Shown piece by piece: positions 52,310 to 60,819 of a stretch of 64,000 bases of DNA. The notes under the pieces are model-generated. The model saw only the letters and a program-made list of their open reading frames with translations, did not search any database and had not been told where the DNA came from. Origin of the DNA: Cypionkella aquatica (lineage in GTDB: Bacteria > Pseudomonadota > Alphaproteobacteria > Rhodobacterales > Rhodobacteraceae); contig NZ_BSPP01000010.1 of the NCBI RefSeq assembly GCF_030161095.1, positions 186,001-250,000 on the forward strand. The letters are read 5' to 3'. Positions within the stretch are counted from its first letter, which is position 1, and every line of letters begins with the position of its first letter. Position numbers and translations under genes: made by a program.

Positions 52310-53198
52310 GAGGCGCTGATGCAGATTCGATACTCCGCGCCGGACTTGAGTCCGAGCCTTATTGCTGGGTGACGAACCGAGGCCCCGGATCAGGTCCGGG
52401 GCGGCGGGGTGAGAGTAGTCCCAATTGCGCCTTTCCAGAAACAATCGCGGATGGATCGCGGAATTGTGCGGGAAGAATCGAGAATCGGGCGATTCTGCCG
52501 TGGTTTAGCCTTAGTCTTGCCACAATGTGCTCACGAAAATCATCATTTTTGCAATATATTGCAACATTTAGCGATCAGTGAATGGATAATCTGGCGTTTC
52601 CACCCCGGCGACCATCCATAGGTAGACTCTGTCATTTTGTTAAGATTTCTAAAGATTGACATGATCATGCCCGAAAACCGACACTGCAAGCCTGTTGTCT
52701 CGCCTTTAGAGTGAGCTTCCTAACTGCAATGAGTTCCAATGACTTACGACCTGCCTTTGTCACCTTGCCAAGCCGCCCTGCCGGGCTGGCTTCAGGGGCA
52801 CAAAGGTGCTGTGCCGCTGGTGATCTGCCACCAGAGGACTGCAGCAGGGTCTGAGGGTCTGGCCCCTGCGCCGCTGCGGCGCGGTCGGGCGATCAGTGCA
52901 GGCAGGAGGCCCATGACAGGAGGCAGGGGCGCTACGGGACGCGCGTTTTGCTTGCCAAACCGGGCCCTTCATCCCTCCACAAGCGTCGGTCTGCTCCGGC
53001 GTGCGTGGTTTGGGGTGAAGGGTGACGGCGCCGGGGATATGCGGGCGAAGGACCGGTTGGGCAAGGCTTTGGTGCGGGATGCGGGGGCATCTTTCATCAA
53101 AGGTCTGACCGGGGTTTTGCGCGCGTCCCGCCACGCTTCACCAACTCAGAACGGGCCGCTGCGGTCCGTTAAACCCTGTATGAATGGTCTGCCAGCCC
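52310..53198. other. 889-bp stretch without a convincing gene
   Basis: Begins with two palindromes (52341-52402), continues with an AT-richer part (about 52530-52700) that may hold a promoter, and then a GC-rich part. One plus-strand frame (52739-53284, 181 codons) and one minus-strand frame (52760-53134) are open, but neither shows a ribosome site, consistent codon bias or a known family. A decayed gene or structured RNA is possible. Confidence 0.45.
52341..52402. repeat. Two palindromes: CGGACTTGAGTCCG and GCCCCGG-N7-CCGGGGC
   Basis: The first is a 14-bp near-perfect palindrome, the second a 7-bp GC stem around ATCAGGT. Translated on the minus strand the second reads PDLIRG, a phrase I recall from many spurious alphaproteobacterial frames, suggesting a dispersed intergenic repeat. 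It follows the moxR stop and may end that transcript. Confidence 0.6.
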
Positions 53199-54572
53199 AT
53201 GCGCCTTGTATCCATGATCGCCCTTCTGGGGCTCACCGCCTGCAACCCTGTCCAAAACGCGCAGGTCTCCAAGAATTACACTGAAGCGGGCACGAATGGC
53301 ATGGGCTTTGCTGCGATGCAAAGCTTTGGCCCGGTGGTGACAACCCGCACCCAGCGTGCCAACGCTGAAACCGCACACGACTTTCTGGATCTGGAGTTCC
53401 GCATGGAAAGCGGGCGGGCAAACCCCAGCTTTTCACGCTTTGAAGGTCCGATCACTGTGGCCCTGAAAGGCGACGTGCCGCCGACCGCAACTGCCGAAAT
53501 GACGCGCCTTATCAGTCGCTTCCGCAGTGAAGCTGGCCTGCCGATCAGCTTTGCCAAGCCCGGCGACAACCCGTCGATCACCGTTGAATTCCAGCCCCGC
53601 GCCCAAATGGCCCGCGTGGTGCCGATGGCCGCCTGTTTCGTGGTGCCGCGCGTGCAATCCTGGGCCGAATACAAAGCCGAGCGTGACGGCCCCAAGGTCA
53701 ACTGGACAACGATGACCTCGCGCGAGCATGTCTCGATTTTCGTGCCGTCAGATGCCGCCCCGCAAGAGGTGCGCGATTGTCTGAACGAAGAAACCGCGCA
53801 GGCGATGGGGCCGCTGAACGACCTGTATCGCCTGACGGACTCGGTGTTCAACGATGACAATTTCAACTCGGTGCTGACCGGGTTCGACATGATGATACTG
53901 CGCCTGCACTACGCCCCCGAGCTGCGCAATGGCATGAACGAGGCCGAGGTGGCCAAGCGGGTGCCAGCGATTCTTGCGCGGATCAACCCGCAAGGCGAAG
54001 GCGGCTCGGCCAATTTCAAGCGAATCGCACCGCGTTCGTGGGTCGCACAGGTTGAAGGCGCGTTTGGCCCGCGTGGCAGCAATGCGCAGCGCCTGCAGGC
54101 CGCCAACATGATGCTGTCGATCGCTTTGGCCCAAGGCTGGCAAGATGCGCGGCTGGGCTTCAGCTATTACGCCAAAGGCCGTTCGCTGGCCAATTCCGAC
54201 CCGGTACAGGCTGTGGCTGCGTTGCAGGAAGCTGCGCGAATTTACCGCGCCATTCCCGGAGCAGGGCTGCATGTGGCGCATGTCGATATGCAGCTCGCGG
54301 CGGTTGCGCTGGCGGCAGGCCAATCAGAGCAGGCGATTGCCTTTGCGGACCGCGCCATTCCGGCGGTGAAACGTGCGGAAAACGCCTCACTACTGGCGAC
54401 TCTGATGTTGATCAAGGCCGAGGCTCTGCAGAATGAGGGTCAGGTTGCCGAGGCGCGGGCCTTGCGGCTCGACAGTCTGGGTTGGGCGCGTTATGGCTTC
54501 GGATCAGAGCGGCAAGTGCGCGCAAGGATGGGTGAAATCGCCAATCTGGGCGCGCGCGGCCATCGGGGATAA
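53199..54572 (+). CDS. DUF2927-like lipoprotein
   Basis: A 457-residue exported protein. The signal peptide MRLVSMIALLGLTAC ends in a lipobox with Cys15. The body contains RFEGPITVALKGDVPPTATA followed by EMTRLISRFRSEAGL, and later EHVSIFVPSDAAPQEVRDCL, EETAQAMGPLNDLYRLTDSV and FNDDNFNSVLTGFDMMILRL, a set of blocks I associate with DUF2927. The C-terminal third is TPR-like (LQEAARIYRAIPGAGLHVAH). An ATG five codons earlier is possible but fits the signal peptide less well. It is next to VWA and MoxR genes. Confidence 0.8.
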   Translation: MRLVSMIALLGLTACNPVQNAQVSKNYTEAGTNGMGFAAMQSFGPVVTTRTQRANAETAHDFLDLEFRMESGRANPSFSRFEGPITVALKGDVPPTATAEMTRLISRFRSEAGLPISFAKPGDNPSITVEFQPRAQMARVVPMAACFVVPRVQSWAEYKAERDGPKVNWTTMTSREHVSIFVPSDAAPQEVRDCLNEETAQAMGPLNDLYRLTDSVFNDDNFNSVLTGFDMMILRLHYAPELRNGMNEAEVAKRVPAILARINPQGEGGSANFKRIAPRSWVAQVEGAFGPRGSNAQRLQAANMMLSIALAQGWQDARLGFSYYAKGRSLANSDPVQAVAALQEAARIYRAIPGAGLHVAHVDMQLAAVALAAGQSEQAIAFADRAIPAVKRAENASLLATLMLIKAEALQNEGQVAEARALRLDSLGWARYGFGSERQVRARMGEIANLGARGHRG

Positions 54573-54620
54573 TTTCAGGGTATCGGTCTTTGGCGGCCTG
54601 CCCTTGCAAAGGGGCGGGCC

Positions 54621-54791
54621 GTGATCGTTTTGGCAGGTTTGGTGATCGGGGCGGCATTGGGTGCGTTCAATGCGCGCAGACGTGGTGGGCGCAAGTTGGA
54701 TATGCTGCAGTATGGTGCGGCTTACGCGATCTGTTTCGCGTTGGTCGGGCTGTTCCTGACGATTTTCTTGTCGCGGACCTTGGCGGGCTAA
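54621..54791 (+). CDS. 56-residue two-helix membrane protein
   Basis: Starts at GTG 54621. Two membrane segments (IVLAGLVIGAALGAF and YAICFALVGLFLTIFL) are joined by a basic loop (NARRRGGRKLDML), giving a helical hairpin. It lies 48 bases after the lipoprotein stop and 4 bases before the VWA gene. The preceding GGGGCGGG may serve as ribosome site. Similar short proteins occur at this position in other Rhodobacteraceae (recollection). Function unknown. Confidence 0.72.
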   Translation: MIVLAGLVIGAALGAFNARRRGGRKLDMLQYGAAYAICFALVGLFLTIFLSRTLAG

Positions 54792-54795
54792 GGCA

Positions 54796-55977
54796 ATGTT
54801 CCTGCCCTTCTTCCAAGCGTTGCGGAAAGAAGGCGTGCCGGTCAGCTTGCGCGAATATCTCGCATTTCTGGAAGGGCTTGCGGCGGGTCTGGTGACCTAT
54901 GACGCACAGGGTTTCTATCACTTGGGCCGTCTGACCATGGTGAAAGATGAACGTCATATCGACCGCTATGACCGGGCATTTTCACAGTCTTTCAATGGCT
55001 TAGAGGGCATTTCCGAGGCAGAAGTGCTGGATGCGCTTGACTTGCCTGCCGAATGGCTGGAAAAGCTGGCCGAAAAGCACCTAAGCCCGGAAGAACGTGC
55101 GGCCATCACGGCTTTGGGCGGGTTTGACGCGCTGATGGACACCCTGAAACAGCGGCTTGCCGAACAGAAAGGCCGCCATCAGGGTGGCAACAAATGGGTG
55201 GGCACGGCGGGAACCTCGCCCTTCGGGGCTTATGGCTATAATCCCGAAGGCGTGCGGATCGGTCAGGATCAAAGCCGCCACCAGCGCGCGGTCAAGGTCT
55301 GGGACAAGCGCGAGTTTCGCAATCTGGATGATCAGGTTGAACTGGGCACCCGCAACATCAAAGTGGCGCTGCGGCGTTTGCGCAAATGGGCGCGCACGGG
55401 TGCGGCGGAGGAATTGGATCTTGATGGCACCATCCGCGCCACCGCCGAGCATGGCTGGCTGGATGTGCAGGTGCGGGCCGAGCGCAGAAATGCCGTCAAG
55501 GTGCTGATTTTCTTTGATATTGGTGGCTCAATGGACCCCTATGTCAAGGTGATGGAGGAATTGTTCTCTGCCGCGCGGGCCGAGTTCAAGCATCTGGTGC
55601 CGTTCTATTTCCACAACTGCCTGTATGAAGGTGTGTGGCGCGACAACGCCCGCCGCTGGAACGCGCAGACCCGCACAGATGAGGTGCTGCGCACCTACGG
55701 CGCTGATTACAAATGCATTTTCGTGGGCGATGCTTCGATGAGCCCCTACGAGATTTTGCAACCGGGCGGCGCGAATGAACATTGGAACCCAGAAAGCGGC
55801 CAAATCTGGCTTCAGCGCGCCTGTGATCGCTGGCCGAACCATCTGTGGATCAACCCGGTGCCCGAGGCGCATTGGGGGTACACCGCCTCGATCCGCCTGA
55901 TCTCGCAGATCTTCGCGGGCCGGATGGTGCCGATGACGCTTGAAGGCATTTCCAAAGGGATAAAGGAGTTACGCTGA
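54796..55977 (+). CDS. VWA-domain protein (CoxE-like)
   Basis: A 393-residue cytoplasmic protein. The N-terminal half is helical (FLPFFQALRKEGVPVSLREY), followed by NKWVGTAGTSPFGAYGYNPE. The VWA fold begins with FFDIGGSMDPYVKVMEELFS; its metal site reads D241-I-G-G-S245, a relaxed form of DxSxS that is usual in this subfamily. It ends MVPMTLEGISKGIKELR. Partner of the MoxR ATPase by family logic. Its stop overlaps the next start (TGATG). Confidence 0.88.
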   Translation: MFLPFFQALRKEGVPVSLREYLAFLEGLAAGLVTYDAQGFYHLGRLTMVKDERHIDRYDRAFSQSFNGLEGISEAEVLDALDLPAEWLEKLAEKHLSPEERAAITALGGFDALMDTLKQRLAEQKGRHQGGNKWVGTAGTSPFGAYGYNPEGVRIGQDQSRHQRAVKVWDKREFRNLDDQVELGTRNIKVALRRLRKWARTGAAEELDLDGTIRATAEHGWLDVQVRAERRNAVKVLIFFDIGGSMDPYVKVMEELFSAARAEFKHLVPFYFHNCLYEGVWRDNARRWNAQTRTDEVLRTYGADYKCIFVGDASMSPYEILQPGGANEHWNPESGQIWLQRACDRWPNHLWINPVPEAHWGYTASIRLISQIFAGRMVPMTLEGISKGIKELR

Positions 55978-56327
55978 TGTTAACGCTCTGGCGCGCGCGG
56001 CCTTATCTGTTTGGCTGCTTTGTTCTGGCCTGTGCCGTGACGCTGTTTTTCGCCGGGCGCTTTGCCTATTCGGTTGTCTATTGGGCCAACCCTGCGCATC
56101 AGAACCAAGCGGTGGAGCCTTGGATGACGGCGGGATATATCGCCAAATCATGGTCTGTGCCGGGGCCAAAACTTGATCTGTTGGCGGGTCTGCCGGGTCC
56201 AGCGGTCAAGGGCCATCCGCAACCGATGGCCGAGATTGCCCGTGATCGCGGTGTGCCGGTGGCAGAGGTAATCGCGCGTGTTGAAAAAGCCATCAAGGTC
56301 TTGCAGTTGTTGGAGCCCGCCAAATGA
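55977..56327 (+). CDS. Membrane-anchored 116-residue protein of unknown function
   Basis: One N-terminal membrane segment (YLFGCFVLACAVTLFFAGRF) and a periplasmic-looking tail with GYIAKSWSVPGPKLDLLAGL and a C-terminal helix VAEVIARVEKAIKVLQLLEP. No family name recalled. Translationally coupled to both neighbours: its ATG overlaps the VWA stop and its stop overlaps the DedA start. This tight packing suggests a role with the membrane proteins of this operon. Confidence 0.78.
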   Translation: MLTLWRARPYLFGCFVLACAVTLFFAGRFAYSVVYWANPAHQNQAVEPWMTAGYIAKSWSVPGPKLDLLAGLPGPAVKGHPQPMAEIARDRGVPVAEVIARVEKAIKVLQLLEPAK

Positions 56328-56920
56328 CCGATTGGTTGCTGGCCTTAGTGCCGCAATACGGGCTGTGGCTGTTGGCGGCGACGACGTTTTGTTCCTGTCT
56401 GGCGCTGCCGTTTCCAGCCTCGATCTTGATGCTGACTGCGGGTGGATTTGTTGCTGCGGGTGATCTGGATCTGATTCCGACATTTGCTGCGGCGGCACTG
56501 GGCGGCATTGCGGGTGATCAGCTGGGCTTTTGGGCCGGGCGCTTGATTGGGGTGCCATTGCTGGCCCGCCTGCGGCAAGACCCGATGCGCGACAAGTTGC
56601 TGGGCCGCGCGGTGACGATGCTGCAAAGCAAAGGCGTTCTGGCAGTGTTTCTTTCGCGCTGGTTGTTCAGCCCGCTCGGGCCTTGGGTCAATGTGATCAC
56701 CGGCAGCACAGGCTATGGCTGGCACCGCTTCAGCCTTGCCAGCGTTGCGGGCGAAGCGGTCTGGGCGGGGCTTTATGTCGGCATGGGCTACAGCTTTGGC
56801 GGCAATATCTCGGCGGCAAGCGATATGCTCGGCTCGGGGTTGGGGATGCTGGCCGGCGGCGCTGTCGTGGTGGTGCTGGGAATGTGGTTGCGCAACGCCG
56901 TCAAGACCCAACCCGATTAG
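56324..56920 (+). CDS. DedA/VTT-family membrane protein
   Basis: A 198-residue membrane protein. Features are TFCSCLALPFPASILMLTAG, AAALGGIAGDQLGFWAGRLI, and the re-entrant motif FLSRWLFSPLGPWVNVITGS followed by GEAVWAGLYVGMGYSFGGN. DedA proteins are candidate polyprenyl- or phospholipid-flipping factors. Starts within the stop of the preceding gene. The M48 protease gene follows 65 bases later. Confidence 0.88.
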   Translation: MTDWLLALVPQYGLWLLAATTFCSCLALPFPASILMLTAGGFVAAGDLDLIPTFAAAALGGIAGDQLGFWAGRLIGVPLLARLRQDPMRDKLLGRAVTMLQSKGVLAVFLSRWLFSPLGPWVNVITGSTGYGWHRFSLASVAGEAVWAGLYVGMGYSFGGNISAASDMLGSGLGMLAGGAVVVVLGMWLRNAVKTQPD

Positions 56921-56985
56921 CGCAGAGCAAACGCCAGGCCAATCTGACCCATTGCGCAGACAGCGCCTTGCACCATATTGGCAGC

Positions 56986-57669
56986 ATGCTGAAACTCCTC
57001 CCCCTGCTGCTGATGATTGGCTATGGCCTGCTGATGATGCGCTTTTCGGTGTGGCGCACCAAAAAGCAACTGGCCGAATACAGCCAACCGTTGCGCGACC
57101 CTGCCCTGCTGGCCTTGACGCAAAAGCTGGCGGTGGCACTGGAGCTGCCGCAGATCAAGGTCAATGTCTATCAGATTGCTGCGGTGAATGGTCTGGCAGC
57201 ACCGGATGGGCAGATTTACCTTACGCAAGGCTTTCTGGACCGCAAAGCCGCGGGCGCAGTTTCGGATGCCGAGCTGGCGAGCGTGATCGCGCATGAACTC
57301 GGCCATGTCGCTTTGGGCCACACACGGCGGCGGATGATTGATTTCACCGGGCAAAATGCGGTGGTCGTGATGCTGTCGGCGCTGCTCAACCGGATGTTGC
57401 CGGGGCTTGGCATGTGGATTGCCAATATGATCTCGGGTCTGCTGATGGCGCATCTGTCGCGGCGCGATGAATTCGAGGCCGATGCCTATGCGGCGGCTTT
57501 GCTGGTGAAAGCCGGGATCGGCGTCGCTCCGCAGGTCTCGCTGTTTCGCAAGCTTTCGGCGCTGACCGGAAGTGCGGGTGCAGGCACGCCGGCATGGCTG
57601 CTCAGCCATCCCAAAACCGATGACCGCATCGCCGCAATCGAGGCTTTGGCGACGCGCTGGGACGCTTGA
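56986..57669 (+). CDS. M48-family zinc metalloprotease
   Basis: A 227-residue membrane-anchored peptidase of the M48/HtpX group. An N-terminal membrane segment is followed by NGLAAPDGQIYLTQGFLD and the zinc motif HELGH at 103-107 (VIAHELGHVALGHTRRRM). The third ligand is in RRDEFEADAYAAALLVKAG, and the C-terminus has LLSHPKTDDRIAAIEAL, where a His is usual. ATG 56986 gives a clean start; the longer frame lies over the DedA gene. Possibly membrane-protein quality control. Confidence 0.87.
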   Translation: MLKLLPLLLMIGYGLLMMRFSVWRTKKQLAEYSQPLRDPALLALTQKLAVALELPQIKVNVYQIAAVNGLAAPDGQIYLTQGFLDRKAAGAVSDAELASVIAHELGHVALGHTRRRMIDFTGQNAVVVMLSALLNRMLPGLGMWIANMISGLLMAHLSRRDEFEADAYAAALLVKAGIGVAPQVSLFRKLSALTGSAGAGTPAWLLSHPKTDDRIAAIEALATRWDA

Positions 57670-57730
57670 TCTGCGGCTTGCACCGCGGTGGGGAATTTGC
57701 CAAGCTGGCAGCAATCGAAAGGATGCCAGC

Positions 57731-58807
57731 ATGTCGCTAGACACTCCGCCGAACAATGTTGCGCCCAAGGCTATTGCGTCGCAAACCGAGGCCCCTGCGC
57801 AATATCTTAACCTCGATCCGCAGCTTTACGTCCGCGAGGATATATTCCAGCAAGAGCGGCGCGAGATTTTCGCGCGCTCGTGGCAGTTCATCGGGCCTGC
57901 GCAATCGGTGGCCGAGGTTGGCCAATATCTTGCCATCGACATCGCAGGCACCCCTGTTTTCGCAATACGGGGCCGCGACGGTGCGCTGCGTGGCTTCAAA
58001 AATGTCTGCCGCCACCGTGGTGCCAAGCTGCTGGCGGATGGAACGGGCAGCTGCGGGCTTATCGTTTGCCCCTATCACAAATGGAGCTTTGCCGACACCG
58101 GACGGCTGGTGCAGGCGCCATGGTATGGCAAAGATCCCGCGATCATCCCTGAAGATTGGCCGTTGGAGCCCGTTGCGGTCGACATATGGCGCGGCTTGCT
58201 GTTCGCAAGGCTTGATCCGGCGCAAAGCCTGCTGGAGCAATTGGGCGATCTTCCCGACGAACTCGCAGCCGAACCGATGGAAAGCTATGCGGCCACCGAC
58301 ACCGCGACCGTCAGCTTCGACGCCAATTGGAAAATCTACACCGATAATTTCGTCGAGGGCTATCATATCCCAGGCACGCATCCCAGCTTTTACGCCGCGA
58401 TCGAGTTTGAGGCCTTTGAGACCACCGCGCACAACGGCTTTGTCAAGATGACCGCGCCGCCGAAACAGGGGCTGTTCTATCGCGGCAAATGGCTGTGGAT
58501 GTGGCCGAACTGGACGTTGAGCCTGTTTGACGGCGGCATGAATGTCAGCCGGATCAACCCGGCCTCGACCCATCACACCGACCAGCACTACCATTTCTTT
58601 TTCGCCGATACCTCTGCCAGCGGAGCCGTGGCGCGGGCGAAATCAGTGGATGGCACTTTGGCGGTGGTGAAAGAAGATTACACCGTCTGCGCCGAAACCC
58701 ATCGCAACTATGCCTCAGGCGCATACACCGCCGGACCGCTCAGCGGGCGGCATGAAAAAGGCGTGCAGTATTTCCAGACCCGGGTGGCGCAGGCTTTGGG
58801 GCGTTAA
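57731..58807 (+). CDS. Rieske-type aromatic-ring/quaternary-amine oxygenase
   Basis: A 358-residue oxygenase alpha subunit. The Rieske [2Fe-2S] ligands are Cys93, His95, Cys113 and His116 (CRHRGAKL to CPYHKWSF, spacing C-x-H-x17-C-x2-H). The mononuclear iron site is DNFVEGYHIPGTHPSF with His212 and His217. The family includes glycine-betaine, carnitine and stachydrine oxygenases as well as ring hydroxylases. No reductase gene is adjacent, so an electron donor must be encoded elsewhere. The substrate cannot be told from sequence. Confidence 0.88.
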   Translation: MSLDTPPNNVAPKAIASQTEAPAQYLNLDPQLYVREDIFQQERREIFARSWQFIGPAQSVAEVGQYLAIDIAGTPVFAIRGRDGALRGFKNVCRHRGAKLLADGTGSCGLIVCPYHKWSFADTGRLVQAPWYGKDPAIIPEDWPLEPVAVDIWRGLLFARLDPAQSLLEQLGDLPDELAAEPMESYAATDTATVSFDANWKIYTDNFVEGYHIPGTHPSFYAAIEFEAFETTAHNGFVKMTAPPKQGLFYRGKWLWMWPNWTLSLFDGGMNVSRINPASTHHTDQHYHFFFADTSASGAVARAKSVDGTLAVVKEDYTVCAETHRNYASGAYTAGPLSGRHEKGVQYFQTRVAQALGR

Positions 58808-58917
58808 CCTCAAACCCGGCGGCACGAAAACCCTTCCTGCGGCCGAGACCCGGAGGGGCGAGGCTGCGGGGCGGGACGCAAATTTTCAAATTGTTTTACG
58901 CAAAGCCCGCGCTGGCG

Positions 58918-59466
58918 TCAGGCTGCGGCCGCGATGGCTTTGGCCAAGCGTGGCAGGCCTGCGCGTTTCAGCAGTGATTTAAGCACCACCGGCGCGCCGT
59001 TCATGGCTTCGGCCGTCGCGTGGACATTTGCGACCACGGCACCAACTTCGAGCGGGTGAAATGAATAGAGTTGCCACAGCAGGCCATCGGGGTCGCGGCG
59101 TTCAAGGCCCTCTTCTGCCAGCAGGTGGCGGGGAAAGTCTTTGGCGTTGAAGGTCACGATACAATCGGCATTGCCCGCGATAGCAATGGCCAGCACATGC
59201 ACGTCGTTTTCATCCGGCAGCATCAGCCGGGCTTCGATGTTGGGCTGCTCGCGCACGAAACCGCGCGCGAAGCTGGCGCGCATCAGGGCGGCTTCGGTTT
59301 CGGCCTGCGCCTGGGCTTGGACGCCCAGTTTCGCGGTGGCGCGGGTCCATTCGGCGAGGATCCGATCGGACCACAGGGCCTGATATAGCCCCTTGGCCGC
59401 CACGCCGAGCAGAATCTCGCGCAGCACGGGCGGATAGAGCACGCAAGCGTCCAAGACGGCTTTCAT
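58918..59466 (-). CDS. PIN-domain protein
   Basis: A 182-residue PIN-fold ribonuclease-like protein. The acidic residues fit the fold: Asp in KAVLDACVLYPPVLREILL near the start and DENDVHVLAIAIAGNADCIV, followed by TFNAKDFP in the middle. The C-terminal part (GAVVANVHATAEAMNGAPVV) is an extension seen in the PIN_3-type group. No antitoxin gene is visible on either side, so it is either an orphan toxin or a housekeeping relative. ATG 59466; GTG and TTG lie just upstream in frame. Confidence 0.78.
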   Translation of the reverse strand: MKAVLDACVLYPPVLREILLGVAAKGLYQALWSDRILAEWTRATAKLGVQAQAQAETEAALMRASFARGFVREQPNIEARLMLPDENDVHVLAIAIAGNADCIVTFNAKDFPRHLLAEEGLERRDPDGLLWQLYSFHPLEVGAVVANVHATAEAMNGAPVVLKSLLKRAGLPRLAKAIAAAA

Positions 59467-59475
59467 CACCAATGC

Positions 59476-60744
59476 TCAATCCAACCGGAAGAAAAGCGCC
59501 TTGAGATAGCCGCTTTCGGCCAGTTGCGGCAGCATCGGATGGTCCGGCCCGGCAAATCCGGTGTGCAACAACTGCCCACGTCGCCCACCACGTCCGATGC
59601 CGCGTGCGCTTGCGTTGCGGAACGACGCAAGATCGGCGGCATGGCTGCACGAACACAGCACCAGATAACCACCCGGAGCAACCAAGGGTGCGGCCAGCCG
59701 GGCGATGCGCTCGTAAGCACGCAAGCCTGCCTCCAGCGCCGGTTTGGCGGGGGCGAAGGCGGGCGGGTCGCAGATCACCAGATCGAACTGCGCGGCCTCT
59801 GCGCCCAGCGCTTCCAGCACTTCAAAGGCATCTCCCTGCCGGGTGGTGAAGCGATCCGCAAAGCCCGAAGCCGCCGCCCCCTGCCCGGCCAAGGCCAAAG
59901 CTGGGGCCGAGGCATCCACCGCAAGGGTCGAGGCCGCACCGCCCGCCAAAGCCGCCAGCCCAAAGCCGCCGACATGCGCAAACACATCCAGCACCCGCGC
60001 ATCGCGGGCCAAACCGGCAGCAAACGCATGGTTGGGGCGCTGGTCAAAGAACAAACCGGTTTTCTGCCCGCCAGTGACATCGGCGAGATAGGTCGCGCCG
60101 TTCATCGGCACTTGGATCGGGGCAGACACGCCACCCACCAGCACCAGATTTTCTTCGTTCAGCCCTTCCAGCCCGCGCGAACGGCCGGTGGCGTTTTTCA
60201 CCACGGTTTGCACCCCGGTGACCGCCTGCAAAGCCGCGACCAAAATCGGCAGATGCGCCTCGGCCCAAGCGGCGTTGGGTTGGATCACTGCGGTATCGCC
60301 AAAGCGGTCAATCACGATGCCCGGCAAGCCATCGGCTTCGGCATGCACCAACCGGTAGAAGGGTTTGTCGTAGATCCGGGCGCGCAGGCCCAGCGCGCGG
60401 GTCAGTTTGGCCTCAAACCATGCCTGATCCAGCGTGGCCTCGGGGTTGCGATCCAGCATCCGGGCGATGATCTTGGAATTGGTGTTGACCGTGACCAGCC
60501 CCAGATCGCGGCGCTCGCCATCAACCAGAATCGCCAAAGCGCCGGGGGCGAGGTTGTTGGTGCGCCGGTCGGTGACCAGCTCATCCGCATAGACCCAAGG
60601 AAAGCCGTGGCGAATAGCCCGGGCTTCGGCCTTGGGGCGCAGACGCACGACCGGATAGCGGCGCTGCGTGGTTTCCGGGGAAACCAAGTCGGCGGCATCA
60701 TCGGCAGAGTTCGGGGCGGGTTCATGTGAAATGGGGAGGCTCAT
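59476..60744 (-). CDS. Class I rRNA methyltransferase, RlmI/RlmK type
   Basis: A 422-residue SAM-dependent methyltransferase of the RlmI family, which methylates 23S rRNA cytosine C5. The N-terminal PUA-like region is VVRLRPKAEARAIRHGFPWV to ALAILVDGERRDLGLVTVN. The methyltransferase part has DVTGGQKTGLFFDQRPN, VLDVFAHVGGFGLAALAGGA (SAM motif), ICDPPAFAPAK (NPP-like) and LCSCSHAADLASF with the cysteine. ATG 60744 has a G-rich site just upstream. The PIN gene follows 9 bases downstream. Confidence 0.88.
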   Translation of the reverse strand: MSLPISHEPAPNSADDAADLVSPETTQRRYPVVRLRPKAEARAIRHGFPWVYADELVTDRRTNNLAPGALAILVDGERRDLGLVTVNTNSKIIARMLDRNPEATLDQAWFEAKLTRALGLRARIYDKPFYRLVHAEADGLPGIVIDRFGDTAVIQPNAAWAEAHLPILVAALQAVTGVQTVVKNATGRSRGLEGLNEENLVLVGGVSAPIQVPMNGATYLADVTGGQKTGLFFDQRPNHAFAAGLARDARVLDVFAHVGGFGLAALAGGAASTLAVDASAPALALAGQGAAASGFADRFTTRQGDAFEVLEALGAEAAQFDLVICDPPAFAPAKPALEAGLRAYERIARLAAPLVAPGGYLVLCSCSHAADLASFRNASARGIGRGGRRGQLLHTGFAGPDHPMLPQLAESGYLKALFFRLD

Positions 60745-60819
60745 ACCCCCCCATACTAAGATATCGCGTCTGTGAAAAGGCCCCGTTGGATCTGGGCCGG
60801 GGTTCGATTGCTGTGGCAA

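Noticed and set aside
52739-53284. 181-codon plus-strand frame upstream of the DUF2927-like gene
   Set aside because: No Shine-Dalgarno sequence, mixed codon bias, no recognised family, and it overlaps the real lipoprotein start in another frame; left as unexplained DNA.
55510-55535. Damaged VWA metal site (DIGGS instead of DxSxS)
   Set aside because: This relaxed form is usual for the CoxE-like subfamily, so it is not evidence of loss of function.
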